From Edaphochlamys debaryana (lineage: Eukaryota > Chlorophyta > Chlorophyceae > Chlamydomonadales): 64,000 nucleotides of DNA. Positions 51,108-63,873 of this stretch are shown here, one piece after another. The DNA lies in the NCBI GenBank assembly GCA_016858145.1, contig JAEHOE010000046.1, positions 62,001 to 126,000 of the forward strand. Reading direction: 5' to 3'. The position numbers and the translations under genes are program-made. Each line of letters begins with the position of its first letter. Within the stretch, counting starts at the first letter, position 1. The notes below the pieces were generated by a model. That model did not search any database. It saw only the letters and a program-made list of their open reading frames with translations, and had not been told where the DNA came from.

Positions 51108-54100
51108 TCAGTGGCTGCTGTGCCGCGTGGTGCCCGCCGCCGCGTCCCGCAGCTTCTTGTCGTTGCGCTGCATGTTCTCCAGCAGCTCCTTGGCCCGCTG
51201 AGCGCCCTTGACGTCCCCGCCCGCCAGCACCACCAGGTCCTGCGCGGGGTGGCAAGAGGGAGGGCGAGATGGAGGTGGATGTGGAGATTAGTGTAGGTGG
51301 GGTTGGATTGTGGTCGGGTTGGGTGGAGGTGGTTGGATGAGGTGTGTGAGGCAGCTACGGGTGGTGAGCCGCGCACCACAAGCAGCACAGCGCCTGTCCA
51401 GTGATGCACCAGTGCGGGCTGCCCAGTCTGGAGCAGGCCTTGCCGTAAGAAGCTAGGGCCGCCCCGCACTCCCCAGGTTCTTCCCCGGATTTCACACGGC
51501 GCCGCCACCCCCAGCCCCATGTACCCTGCCGTCGACCCTCACCTGCCGGTACCGCGAATCCGAGGGCAGCGGGTCCGCGATCGGCCGCCACTGGTCCGCC
51601 ACCTCCTTGTCCACCGACCAGTAGCTGCAGAGGGCAGCCAAACAGTTGGCAGATCAGACCCCAAACTATCAACAGACACAGCAAAACTTAGTCAGCCTGA
51701 TTGATGCCCTTGTTTTGGTGTCCTGCGCGCATGTGGTGATGCGGAGTAGCGCCCCGCTCACCGCGCCCCGTCAATGTTGATGTGCGAGAGCCAGCTGCCC
51801 TCGATGCCCGCCACAGCCACGCCCTCCGAGTCGCTGGGCGTGGGGTCCACGTTGGTAGGCGTGGGAGCCTGGGCGGGACAGGCGGCGGCCAAGATACGGT
51901 AGGAAACGTAAGCGAGGCCTCATATGGCAGCGTGCAATAGGCCGACCGCTGCCTGCTCCAGGACTGGCTTGTAGGGGATTTACTCCATTCGCCGCTCTGG
52001 CCCGCAGCAGCTGCAGCGCTACCGGGCCCATTCCCGGTCAACCCACGCGCTCAACTGCCATTGCCTCGACACCGCCTGCCCCCAGCTTGTCTTCTCAGAG
52101 TCCCATTCCATCAGCCCTCCCGGCCCGCTGCAACTGGCTTATCCAGGCCTTGTCCCATCAGCCGCTCCGGCACACAGAAGCTGCATAGCCCGCGGCCCCG
52201 TTCCCCAACATGCCAGGCGCCCTCCTCACCTGCGACAACCGCAGTATCCCCTTGAACGCCGACATGCCGAAAAACGAGCTGCCGCCGCCGCCGCCTCCTG
52301 CCCCGCCCCCGCCGCCGCCCTTCTCGCCGCTGCCGGTGCTGACCCTGCCATTGCCGGCCGCCGCCGCCTCCACCTTAGTCATGCTACCCGTCGAGCTGCT
52401 GCCGGGCAGGCCAGCGGGCGTCTCGCCGTTCTGCGACACCCGGCCCTGCAGCACTCGCGACCCTGGCGCCGAGGTCCCCTGCAAGGTGCTGCTGGGGCTG
52501 GGCTCCTCACTGGGTGCCTCTGCCACAGCCGAGAAGTCGTTGCTGCCGTCCGCGTCCGCCGCCTGCGTAGTCCGTAGGCCGGGAACGGACACACACGGGG
52601 GGGGGGCCAAATTCATGTCACAAGAGTCCGAGGACCCCCCAAGAAGCTCTACGGCTGGGCGACATTCAGCCTCCTCACCCCCAGCTCACGCCCCCGGCCC
52701 TATCGGCCCCAGGCCCAGCCCCCTCGCACTCCAAAGTGCAAGCCAGCCCCCGACCCATTTCAAATCCACATCCGTCGCGCACCTGCGCCTCCTTGGCTGC
52801 CGCCTCCAGCGCCGCCGACGCGTCTACGTCCTCCCGTTCAGGGTCGTACTCGTTCTCCGAGGCCGACTCGAACTCCTCGTCGTCCTCGCCATCCTCGCCG
52901 CCGCCCGCCGCGGGCCGCGACGTCGTGTGTCGCTCCGACGCGAACTCGGCGTCCGCGGTGCTCGTGCGCTCCTCCAGCGAGGCCTGGAGCGGAAGGGCAG
53001 GGTCAAGGTTATGGCAAAGGTTGCATTTGGAGGAGGGCGCAACCTGGGAGCCCTACTCATGAGGGCTCCTCCAGGGAGGCCTGCAGTGAGAGGGCGAGCG
53101 CGTTGGCACGTGCTCAGGTGACCCGACCCAGACCTCGACCCGACCCCACAGCGGTCGCGACCCCGCTCAGCAAAGCACCTCCCACAAGAGAGCGTACGTG
53201 ACCAGATGCCCCGCGGCAGAGGCCGGTCCAGGCCGAGCACGGCTCGGAAGGGCACCTGCCGACCGGCAGGACGGAGCTGACCAGGAAGCTTTCTCCGATG
53301 AGGCCAAGCAAGCGCACCTGGTTGTCCCGGCAGTCGTAGATGTAGCCGTGCACGGCGTCCGCGCGGCGCAGCACCTTGTTGCGCGCGCCCTTGATCGGCC
53401 CGAAGTTGATGACCGTCTTGAGCTTGTTCCGCACGTCCACCAGGATGGCCTGCCCGTCCACCTGTGTGGAAGGGACGTTGGGAGTTTGGGTGTGGGAGTC
53501 AGGAGGAAGGCCCCGGTCGGTGGACGGTGGGGATGCGGAACGAGACGGGCAGGGGCAGGCGCGTGCGGGGCTCGCGGGGGTGGCAGCGGGCCGTGGCGGT
53601 TGGCATGTGGGTCGGGCGCGGTGCGGCGTGGGCGAGTGGGGTGGCGACCTGGCATACACAGCAACGCGCAGGATCGGGGGTGTGCGGGGTGCAATGAGGG
53701 TGTGGGGCACATGGAGCATGCTTGGGGGCCGGGCGCAGCCGCCATGGGGCAGGGGCGGAGTCCAGGACGCGACGCCACGGTAGAGCCGCCGGCACAGGCA
53801 CAGCCGGAAGCCCTGGAGTGGCGTATCCGCATACACGCATGTGCATTAGGGAAGCACCGCGAGCCCGTTGCGCATCCTCCGAACCGCGTAAGGAGCACGA
53901 GTCGCCGGTCCCAAGGTCCCAGTGCCAACCGCTGGGGATGCGCCTCGGCCGCCGCAACGCCGCCGGTCCCAGGAGCAGTCGCTCTGTAAGTGCTGTGCTA
54001 GCGCCACACGATGCGCTCCGCACACGCGTCACAACGGTACGGTACGCCACGCTAGCCCACCTCAGCCAGCATCCCAGCACGCGATGAATTGCGCCGAAGC

Positions 54101-55841
54101 ACGGCTGCGGCTGCGGCTGTGCCGCTGTCTCTTGCGCCACTGCCCACCTCTGCACGCGTCCTGCTGGCGCCATAGACAACGTTTTTGACCATATACTGCG
54201 GGTAGTGCAGCTCGATGCGCGTCCCGTCCGGGAACTCCACGTATCGGAACCCCTTCGCGACCGTCTTGAAGCCGTAGTACTTGACCACGATCGACACGGT
54301 CGGCTGCGAGAGGCCCCGGAAGCAGTAGGAACCGCCTGGAAGGGGAGGGGCGCAAGGTAAAGGGCAAAGGTTCAGGATGGACGCGGAAACCTCGTCAGTT
54401 TGGCAAGACTTGGCAAGGCTCCACGGCCCGGTCTGGGCCGAGGCTTAGGCCGAAGCTGCCGCCCGGGACCCCAGGCCGAACAGCAGGCCTCCCAAAGGGG
54501 TGGCCGTCCCCAGCCCCTGGGCTCGGCCTCGGACACCGCAAGGAGCCTGGAAGCCCCTTGACGCCCGCTGGCCTCCGCTGCGTATCGGGTCCCTTCAGGC
54601 GGCCTCGTGCATAGTGCAGGTCGCGGTTACGGGTCGGACGTACTCCTTTCAGGGAGAGTGGCCCGCTAACCCTTGTACGTTGCACCGCTACGTACCTTGT
54701 ACGTTACACCGGACGTACATGGCCTCAGCGCCCTATGCCCTTCCTCCCCGCCCCTCCCTCCACACCTCTCACCTGGCCCCTCCATGTGGAACGCCGTGAC
54801 GGGCGGGTGGTGGCTGATCTGCTCCATGGACATGCTCGTCCCGTCTGACAGGGACGCCTGCCACGTCTCCCCGAGGATGGGGTTGAACGGCTTCCGCCAG
54901 TTGGCGAAGGCCAGGTGCAGCCCTGCGTGACGCAACACCCACCGTCAGCAGTTGAGAGTTCACTTTCCAACCCGTTCCCGACTTTGCGGACTTCAGAGGG
55001 CAAAGGCCCTTGCCCCAAGCCGGCCAGGGCCCCACGCCAGGGCCCAGACCGAGTGGGCCCCCGCCTCCAACGCACCAAGCATGACGTGGGCGTCACAGCC
55101 CGGCCCTTTGCCCGCATCCGACCCTGCCTCTAGGCCTCCCTCTCTTGATGACCCCTTGTCGTGCCCCCCCCCCCGTGTCAACCGCTGCTTGCCTGCAACG
55201 AACCACGTGCTGACCAGCTTCATCCGCTCGAGCGGGTCCGTGGCCTTTGCAGCCTGTTCCAGGAAGCGTGGGTAAACCCATACGTCCGCCAGCTTCTCCA
55301 GGTAGCTCCGGGGCTCGAAGATGGTCACCGGGAAGGGCGTGTTGATGAGGTTGATGTTGCCTGTGAGCAGCCTCTTCCCCATGGACTTGACCCACTGCAT
55401 GATTGCCCTGCGCGCCCAGCACCATAGGCCGTGAGACAGGACTCTCATCACCAGTCCTGATACGGGGGCCTCATCACAACCCCGGGGCAGGGGAGAGCCC
55501 AGCGGGGAAAGCACGTCAACCGGCGCGGAGACATGCTCGGCCGCGACAGCTTACTCGCGCTGCTGCTTCATCAGCTCGTCGTTGGTGCACAGCATGCCAC
55601 CATTCTCGTCAGCGTCCGGGTGGAACGCAACCTGCACAAGGCTCAACGGGCCAAGCTCGTCATCCGGGGCCATGCCTTATTGCATACCGCGCAGGCGCAC
55701 CGGAACGGCCTTCACCCGGCCCCGGGCTTGCAAGCTTACCGGCTCCTCCACAGCCCGCCCATTGGGGTGCGCTCCGCCCTTGGTCGGCTCTGTTGAAGAA
55801 GAATCCTTCTTGCTCTTGCCGGTCTTTGACAGGAGCTTCAT
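51108..55841 (-). CDS. Oxysterol-binding-protein-related protein (ORP)
   Basis: Eleven exons close in phase to 576 aa: 55841-55740, 55631-55555, 55407-55193, 54922-54773, 54335-54148, 53461-53318, 52983-52783, 52562-52230, 51868-51762, 51624-51543, 51239-51108. The start MKLLSKTGKSKKDSSSTEP leads into the OSBP-related domain: REAIMQWVKSMG, LINTPFPVTIFEPRSYLEKL, KPFNPILGETWQ and the signature EQISHHPPVTAF. GYIYDCRDN and the C-terminal YWSVDKEVADQW...LPSDSRYRQ close it. ORPs exchange sterols or phosphatidylserine for PI4P at membrane contacts. There is no PH domain or ankyrin region. Exons 7-9 insert about 180 acidic and Gly/Ser-rich residues before the last strand. Intron 3 uses a GC donor (GCAAGC). 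Confidence 0.93.
55391..55467 (+). repeat. 77-bp dispersed repeat, copy 2 (spans an OSBP-gene splice site)
   Basis: This copy covers the first 17 nt of ORP exon 3 (minus strand, starting at 55407) and 60 nt of the preceding intron, including the acceptor. It is gap-free against 48793-48869 with about 68 of 77 positions identical. Confidence 0.8.
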
Positions 55842-56303
55842 CCCAGTCTACTCTTGGCGCTGCTCTTACGGGCAGGCCGATTCGGGGCTAGAGACGGCGC
55901 GACATACGAGGGCAGAGCAGCGACAGGGCCAGATGCGGTACGCGCCAACTAGGCCCACAGCTGCAACGAGGTCTGTCCGATCGAGGGTGATGTCGGTGTA
56001 TGGTTGAGCGCTTTTAAGGGGACGCGGAGTGGGGTCTATGCTTGTTCTGCGCGCGAGGCAGCGACCAGCGAGAAGGGCCCGCCCCCGCATGGCATTCGTT
56101 CGATACCCCACCTGGGGTGCCGGGTTCCTTTCCACGCTACCATACCTGAGCTGAGCATATCGTACACTTCCACACGCAGCGCACAGCCGAACTAGCGCAC
56201 AGAGCTTTAGAGCTTCAGAAGGTTCATCGCAAGGAGGGGGGCACCGGGCCCCCGGCAGCCTGCCGCTAGTGCGTTCCCATACCACTGGCGTTATAGGTAG
56301 TAA
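55842..56303. promoter_or_regulatory. Divergent promoter of the ORP and nucleoporin genes
   Basis: The 462 bp between the ORP ATG (-) and the nucleoporin ATG (+) must contain both promoters and leaders. It has no obvious TATA box or coding segment. Confidence 0.5.
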
Positions 56304-59300
56304 ATGGACGACGTAGATACAAGAGGAGCGGGCGGGCGTGCCCCTCGGGGCCGTGCCGGCACGCCGAGCAAGCTGCTGGGGATGATGGCGAGCCCGCTGC
56401 AGCTGATCTCCAAGACGGTGAGAGTCATCGGACGGAATGCGGGCGTCCTTTGCGGCTGGGTGCGCCGACTGCGGCATGGAAATTTGAACGCTCTCCGCCA
56501 CGCAGGTCAAGGGCCTGGTCAGCCCCTCGAACGATCGCTCGCCACAGCAAGGTAGCGTGGCTGTCACGCGTGCACACTCTTGCCAGCTCTCACGTCCGTG
56601 TCATTTTTCGCGTGCAGCGGCCGCCACGCCGTCCCCGCAAGCCCAGCCGCAGCAGAAGCCAGCGGTACAAGTTGCGAGAAGCGCAAAGGCAAGTCGCTGG
56701 GCTGGTCCGCAGTCTTTGCTCAGCTATGCCCCGCCATGCTGCTCGATCTAGTTGGCCTTCTGCAAACGCACGCTCGTTCAATCGGTGCAGGCGGACGAGG
56801 GCCCCAGCTCTTTTTCGTTTCCCATGCTGGCGGGCCCGAACGACTCGTCGCCGACTGGCGGCCTGCTGCGCCCTCCGGCGTCGCCCTCGGGTGGAGCGGG
56901 GGCGGGGGTAGCAGCTGCCAACGGCTCTGCGGCCGCCGTCAAAACCGCGACGGACCTGATGAATGGCTGGTCGCCGTCAAAGCTTGCGTCGCTCAACTTC
57001 TTCCTCAGCGGCGCAGCGCAGGCGAAGCCCTCCCAGCCTGCGGCGGCCCCTGCGCCCGCACCCCCACCCGTGCCAACCCTGCCTGCCTTTGATCTGGGTC
57101 GCCCAGCCGCCGTGTTTAGGCCGTATCAGGGCCTGAAGGCGCTACTGCGGGCGGGACCCGGTGGGATTGTCAGCGGAGGCTCTGAAGCAGCTGCCGCTGG
57201 CGGGAGCGGGGGCGGCGCTCCCAACGGCGGGGCGGCGCAGCCGTTCGTTGCGGGCGGTCCGGGCTTGCAGCCCTTCGCCACCCAGGGCTACGGGGCGGCC
57301 GCCCGCCCGCCCATCGGAGCGGGGCTCCGGTACAACCCATACGGCCGACCCGGGTGCGCATGAGGGGGTGTGGACGAAGCTGACGCAATACCTCTGGGAG
57401 CGACCGGAGCCACGGAAGCTTGCGCGTTGGCCGTTTGTGAGCCTGAGCCAGTTGAAATGACGTGTTCCGGTCCTGCCCTTCTTCCTCACAGGCTACCTCG
57501 GCCGCCGCGGGTCGGGAGTGCGGGTGGGGCCCCGCCGTCATTCGCTGCTCCCTCGGCTCCTCCTGCAGCGGATGCAGCCGCTCAGAAGCCGGCGGCATCC
57601 TCGCTAGCGGTTGCTACGGCCCAGCTTCCGCCCGTGAACCCGCGGGGGCAGCTGCCGCCCGCTGGCATGCCCCCGCGGCCCCCGACGGCGGCGGGCGGTG
57701 TGCGCCTGGCGCCGGGTCAGGTGGCCTTCGCCTCGGGTCGCACCGGCACGCCGCTGCCCAAGTTCGGACCCCTCGGGCTGCCCATGCCCGCGGGGGGAAC
57801 CCAGCAGCAGCCCCAGCAGCAGCAGGGGCCTGGCACCACTCCCTCGGGCTTCCGGCCGCTGCTGAACGCTGTGGGCGGCGGCAAGCGGCAGCGGGACAGC
57901 CCGGCCGCGTCTCCGCTCATGGCCTCCGGGATTCGCAACCTCTCGGGTAAGGGCGTCGGTCACAGTCCTTTGTTCTCGTGCGCATGTTGCTGCCCCTCTT
58001 ACTGCTTCCCCCACTCTCCACTCGTCTTGACTTACATGCTCACTTTCCCGCTGGCACCGCAGAGTTTAAGCGGCGGCGGCAGGCGCTTCCGCAGCAGCCC
58101 CGGTCCGTGCTGGCTGGCCTGTCGGCCCGCACGCCTCGCGGCACGACCTCGCCGGTTACCTCGGATGGGGAGCGCACCCCGGGCGCGGGCGCGGTAGCTG
58201 GCACGCCAGCGCCGAGCGGCACGGGTGGTGCGGCCGGCGAGGTGCCTGCCACGGAGACGGCGCGCAAGATCCTGGAGACGCTGGACAACTTCGCGCGGGT
58301 GAGCTGAGCTCATGGCTGGGCCCTTGCGGTCGTCTCACAGCCGCAGTGCACCCAGCGCGTGGTGCAGCCCTTCCCTCGATGCGGCGGGGGCATCGGGATA
58401 GGTACTGGATTCTGGCCTTCTGTCCCTCTTCTGACTCGCTCTTTGCTCCTCGTAGGCTGCGGACCACGCGGGCAACACGCCCCACGGCACGAAGCCGGGG
58501 GCCTCTGGGATGCGGTCGGGGCAGGCGGGCGGGACGCCCCTCCCCGGCGGCTTCATGCCCCCCTTGGACCGACTGGATCAGAACCGCTACGGCGGGACGC
58601 CCACGCCCACCGGGGGCATGGGCGGCTTCGTCAGCGGAGCTACGCCCTCGCCGGTTGGCATGAACGCAAATGCGGGTCACACGCCCGGCCCTCGGATGGG
58701 TGAGCCGGGCCACAAGGGATGGGAAAAGACGTGAACTGAATCGTTTTCTGGGTGGCGGTGGCTGGCGTTGAAGTGGTTTGCATTACGCTGACGCTTCCCT
58801 CCCTCCGTCGCCCTGCAGCCCTGGACTTCCAGAGCCCCGCTCCGTCCCCCGCCCCGGCGGGGCGGTCCTCCGCGGCCCTGGAGGCGGCGGGCGCCAGCGG
58901 CGCGGGCACCTCCCTGCCGCTCAGCCCCATCGCGCTGCCGCCCGCCCAGGCGGCAACGGACCGCTCGGGCACCTCTGGTGCCGTGACCACCTCCGCAGCG
59001 CCCTTCGCCTCGGGCTTCACCTTCGGCGCAGCCCCGGCCGCCGAGCCTGCGTCCCGCCCCAGCACGGGCGCGGGTGCGGTCACGACCGGCTTTGGCGTGT
59101 TCGGCTCTCTCGCGCCTTCCAGCACCGCTGCGGCTGGCGCTGGGGCCGCGGGCACGAGCAGCGGAACCGGAATCGCGGCACCCAGCTACACCTTCAAGGA
59201 CCCGTCGGCGCCCTCGGACCCGCGCCTGCGGCAGGCCAATGAGGCGGTGGCGAAGGTGGCTGCCAGCAGCCTGGCTAGTGACGCGCAGGCGCCCGTGTTC

Positions 59301-62108
59301 AGGTTTGCGGCCCCGACAGTGGGCGTCTCGGCCCCCGCGCCGGATGCCGCGGCGGCGGCAGCTGAGGCTGGCGCGCGCACGGCCTCTCCGGCGGGCGCCA
59401 AGTCGCCGTCGGCAAATCACGAGGAGGTGTGTCTTGACTCTTGAGGCGGGGCGTCGGCCTTGCTACTTCTGGGTGCCATTGCTAGCTGTGTACAAGTGCC
59501 CGTGCAAGGTGGATATCTCGCTGCCATCACCTTCGACTGCTGACGCTTCATCTCCTCGCCTTACTCCACCCAGGTCGCCAAGGCGGCCGCCGTGCCGCTT
59601 CCCTCCGATGATGAGGACGAGGACGACGACGAGGGATCTGGATCTGGATCTGGTTCCGGCAGCGAGGACGCCACGGCCGCGCCCGCTGCCGAGAAGGCTG
59701 CGCCTGCAGCCGTCCCCGAGCCAGTGCGGCCGGCGCTCGTGCAGCCCTTCAGGCCCGTGCTGCCGCCGGGAGCCAAGCGGGTGGCGTTCGGGGAGGCCGT
59801 GGTCGCCGAGAAGTCTGGGGACAAGGCGGCGGCGGAGCCGGCCAAGGTGGGGGCGGAAAGGTTTGAAGCTGCATCTGGGTCGGGCTGCCTGATCTGGGTC
59901 GGGCTTTGCCACATGGGAGCGGAGTCCGGGCACACGCCTTGTCGGCCCGGCGGTGTTTACTGCGCAGTCTGGGTTCTCCTCTGCAAGCTGCGCAAACTCA
60001 AAAAGGTAGCGGGCTGATGGGCTAACCATGGTGCGTGTCCTTCCTCTGCCTGTGCAGGCGGTTCCGTCCACGCCGCCCGCGACCCCCGGCGGGTTCATGT
60101 TCAACGCGGCCAATGCGGGCAGCACCCCCTTCCGCCCCGCGGGGCAGGACGCCGTCCCCGACACGCCCGGCGCCACCCCAGCTCCCGCGGCTGACAAGGT
60201 GCGCGCGCACGGGAACTGCTCAGGGCACTGCTCTTGGGGACCGGCTACTCTAGGCGCGGCTAGGGAGAGAGACTGTAGTTGGAGACGTATCACGGGCTTG
60301 AGGCGCGATGGCAAAGGTACTATGCGCGTCTGCTAACCAGCCTCCTCTGCTTCTGCAATTTGTTTCAAACCACAGGCACCGGCTGCCAGCCAGCCTCCTG
60401 CTGGGCGCGTGATCTCCACCGGCTCAGCACCCTCGGCAGCCGCCTCTGAGGCCGCAAAGCCTGCGGCCGCGCCTGCTTTCGGTGCCGCCGCCTCTAGCAC
60501 CTTCTCCTTCGGCGCCGCTCCGGCGGCGGCGTCTGCCGCTGCGTCCACTCCGACGGCCACCGCGGAGGCCGCCAAGGCGGCGCCGGCGGGCGGTTTCTCC
60601 TTTGGCGCTGCGGCGCCTGCCTTCGGCGCTGCTCCGTCTTCCGCAGCCGCCCCCGCGTCGACCGCGGCGCCGGCCTTTGGTGCGCCCGCTGCTGCCTCGG
60701 CCCCGGCGGCGTCCATTGGCTTCGCGTTCGGGGCAGCGGGCTCGGCGCCGGCCTTCGGGGCCCCGGCGGCCACCTCGGCTGCCGCACCGGCTGCATCTGC
60801 GTCGACCTTCTCGTTCGGCGCTGCGGCGCCGGCTGCAGCTGCACCGGCGCCGGCCTTTGGCGCCGCCTCCACGCCCTCTGCCGCTTCCGCACCGGCGCCG
60901 GCCTTCGGTGCGGCACCCGCCGCGGCGCCGGCGGCTGGCCAGTCGGGGCCGACGTTCACCTTCGGGACTGCTCCGGCGGGTGCCTCGGCTCCAGCGGCCA
61001 GCCCCTCCTTCACCTTCGGTGCGGCGCCAGCCGCTGCCCCCGCAGCGGCCGCCCCTGCGCTCAACTCCACCCCCAGCTTCACCTTTGGCGGGGCCGCCTC
61101 TGCACCCGCCGCGGGCGGTCCCGCAGCGGCGCCGGCCTTTGGCGCGGCCGCCTCGGCCCCGGCCGCGGCCTCCGCGCCGGCCTTCGGCAGCGGCGGCTTT
61201 GGCACGGGCGGCTTCGGCGCGGGCGCGTCGGCGCCGGCCTCCTCTGGCGGCTTCGGCTTCGGCGCTCAGCCCGCGGCGTCGGCCCCCGCTGCCGGCACGA
61301 GCACGTTTGGGGCGCAGCCGGCCAACCCCAGCTTCGCATTCGGTGGCGCGGCATGTGAGTGTTGGGCTCAGTTTGGCTCGCGTCTGCCTTGGTGTCCTAC
61401 ACTAGTCGTAGTTTGTTTGCCTCCATGTAGGCTCTCTGGCCTTGTCCCTAGTAGCTGCTGCACGCTCATTTAGGGTCTGAACAATGGGCTGACTGCGCGT
61501 GCTGCCTCCCTGCCTCCCCTCTTGCAGCGGCTCCTGGCTTTGGCGCTGCTGCGACTGCTCCCAGCTTTGGCGCCGCGCCTGCTTCAACCTTCGGCGCCGG
61601 GGCCCCCAGCTTCGGGGCTCCTCAGCCTGCCGCGCCCGCCAACCCGTTCGGCGCGGCCGCCCCGTCCTTTGGGGCGCCAGGCGCGGCCCCTTCTTTCGGC
61701 GGCGCCGCGCCCAGCTTTGGCGCACCTGCTCCCGCCGCCGCCCCGAACTTCGGCGGCGGTGGCTTCGGCGCTCCTGCCGCTGCCAACGGCGCTGCGCCGG
61801 GTGGTGGCATGTTCACCTTCGGCGGTGCTGCGCCGGGGGCCGCGCCTGGCTTCGGAGCGCCGCAGGCGGCGCCCGCTGCCGCGCCGGCTTTCGGCCAGGC
61901 CCCGGCCTTCGGGCAGGCAGCGCCGGGCTTTGGCGCTCCGGCGCAGGCACCCGCGTTCGGTGCGCCGGGCGGCTTTGGGGCACCCGCGCCCGCGTTCGGC
62001 GGCGCGCCGCCGTCCCCCGGCGGTGACGGCGGAGGCTTCAGCATCGGGATGGCGGGGGACCCCAAGGACGGACGCAAGCGCGTCAAGGCCCGGCGACACG
62101 GGCACTAG
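56304..62108 (+). CDS. FG nucleoporin of the Nup153/plant Nup136 (NUP1) type
   Basis: Twelve exons close in phase to 1436 aa: 56304-56417, 56506-56551, 56618-56688, 56791-57353, 57492-57946, 58063-58298, 58456-58699, 58819-59426, 59574-59846, 60058-60198, 60376-61354, 61528-62108. The N-terminal third is Pro/Gly/Ala-rich with short motifs (TPSKLLGMMASPL, FKRRRQALPQQPRS, TARKILETLDNF); the last resembles the Nup153/Nup136 motif before the FG region. The C-terminal half has dozens of FGA, FGQ and FTFG repeats, an acidic-serine stretch (DDEDEDDDEGSGSGSGSGSE) and a basic end GRKRVKARRHGH typical of nuclear-basket nucleoporins. It should sit on the nuclear side of the pore, binding importins. Intron 3 has a GC donor. 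Orthology to Nup136/NUP1 is inferred from layout. Confidence 0.85.
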
Positions 62109-63040
62109 CTGCCAGGAGGCGCAGGCGGGTTTGTGGGGTAGTAGGTAGGTGGCGGTGCAGGTGCATCGGAGGGAGGCGCGGTTGGGCGGACAGGGAGCAG
62201 CAGATGGGCTGGGAGGAGGAGGAGGCTCACTACCGTAGCGGCGGGCTGAGTAGCTGGGGCTGGGCGTAGGGGAGTAGAGAAGGACATGAGGTTGAGCTGT
62301 GAGACGGGAGCCAAGGCGTCAGGGACTACCGGTATATCCTGTACGCTGTGGATGTGATGCGCTGTGAGTCCTGTCTAGCGATTTTGGTGGTGTGCAGCAC
62401 CAGCACCAGGCTGGGCAGATTGGACGATATCTTGGCGGCTGATTGGTCGACAGCTGTGGTGGCAGTGATGCGCGTGGGGGCTGGGCAGGGAAGGCGGGAA
62501 GCACGAGTCGGACCCGGGAGAGTCTAGCGTGAGGGTACAGAGAGCGTGTGTGGGGCGGCGTGTGGCGGGAACGGATAGTGGTTGTGTCGGGCGCACTAGG
62601 GCGGCTGTTGGTCAGGTCGCAAGCGCTGTGGGGCAGCGGTCGAGAGCGTGTAAAGCACATCGGACAGCAGCCTCACGACAGCGGCCACACCTCTATGTGC
62701 ACTGCACGGCAGTGCGCCGTACGTCCCAGTATGCACACTGCACAGTCTGCTTTCTCTGCCTCAGTGGCTCTCCTTCGCCTACTACCCGTTCCTGTCGCCG
62801 CTCCGCTCGCCCATACGCTCGCCCACACGTCCTGCTCGCCTCAAACGCGTTCCGAACGACCTAGAACACCTCGGACAAATTACCGCTCCGCTTTCCGGTA
62901 GCTACTCCAGTGCACCACACCTTATCGTGATTCACATCCGGCAAGCACAGCAAAGTAGTTGCTAACTCAGCAGAGCGACCGGCCCACGCCCATCTTCGTT
63001 GACGACCGGCTTTCCGCGGAGCCGGGCCGGCCATTGAAGG
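62109..63040. other. Intergenic region, nucleoporin 3'-UTR and CRIPT promoter
   Basis: Both flanking genes are on the + strand. A TGTAA lies at 62649-62653; the 390 nt beyond it should carry the CRIPT promoter. No coding segment recognised. Confidence 0.5.
62649..62653 (+). terminator. TGTAA poly(A) signal of the nucleoporin gene
   Basis: First TGTAA after the nucleoporin stop, 541 nt downstream. Confidence 0.5.
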
Positions 63041-63873
63041 ATGGTCTGCCAGGCGTGCGAGAAGAAGCTGGCCAAGGTAAGCGCGTTTACACGGGGTCTC
63101 TGCGACGGGTTCGGCTTGGCGAGCTGGCGATGAAACGGACCTGCCGCACAGGCCGTTCTGCGCTATCCCGCTAGCCCTTCTAAGGCCGTTGTGTCGCTGT
63201 GGCAGGCAGGGTTGCCTGCAGGCAGCCCCGGGGGGCCTGTGCTGAGTGCTCTCAAGTCTCTCGGCCTCCCCTCCCCACCCTGGGCCCCAGGTGGCGTGCC
63301 CCGAGAAGTGGCGCGAGTCCACCAAGGACAAGCAGGGCGAGAGCAGTGGCCGGAAGGTCAATGAGAACAAGCTGCTCACAGGCGCCAAGCGGTGCGTGCA
63401 GGCGGGCTCAGCGGCTGTAACTGGGTGCCGTGACGGGGCCACACACCAGCATGGTAGCAATTGACAGCGCCAGCACTGGCGTGTAGGGGAACGGGAGCCT
63501 GGATCAGGGGGAGCTATAGCCTGGGTCACGTGACTGCTAGAACCTGGATCACAGGGCACGATGGGGGCAGTGTAGTCAAGGCCGGCTCTGGTGTGAAGGG
63601 GTGATACCGCGACGGGCCCTCACGGCAGCGTTGACAGGGCCAGAACTGGCCTGAGGGACGACAAGGGACGAGGAGGCTCAAGCAAGGGGCTGATAGCGTG
63701 TCGGTCACGGGGCTGCTAGGGCCTGGCCCACAGGGCAGCCAGAGCCTGTGTCACGCAGCTGCGAACAAGGCCGCAGAAGGGGCGACGACGCGCATGATTA
63801 AACCCCAACCCCGATCCTCTTGTGCCCCAGGTACCAGCCGTACGGGCAGAAGAAGTGCAAGACGTGCAAGCAG
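63041..63873 (+). CDS. CRIPT: CRIPT, cysteine-rich PDZ-binding protein homologue (5' part)
   Basis: Three phase-consistent exons are inside the window: 63041-63076, 63291-63391, 63831-63873; the gene continues past the window end. The protein starts MVCQACEKKLAK, then VACPEKWRE...GRKVNENKLLTGAK and RYQPYGQKKCKTCKQ. This matches human CRIPT (MVCEKCEKKL, GGRKLNENKALTSKK, PYGKNKFSTCRICK), with the CxxC zinc-binding pairs at the same places. CRIPT is conserved across eukaryotes. It was named for PSD-95 binding in animals, and in organisms without PDZ synaptic scaffolds a role linked to the minor spliceosome is more plausible. Confidence 0.9.
63455..63745 (+). repeat. Degenerate tandem duplication in a CRIPT intron
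   Basis: TTGACAGCGCCAGCACTGGC (63462) and TTGACAGGGCCAGAACTGGC (about 63632) start two related segments, each followed by GATAGC/GCTATAGC, GGTCAC and CTGCTAG plus CACAGGGCA. Unit length is about 170 nt and the copies have diverged strongly. Confidence 0.55.
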
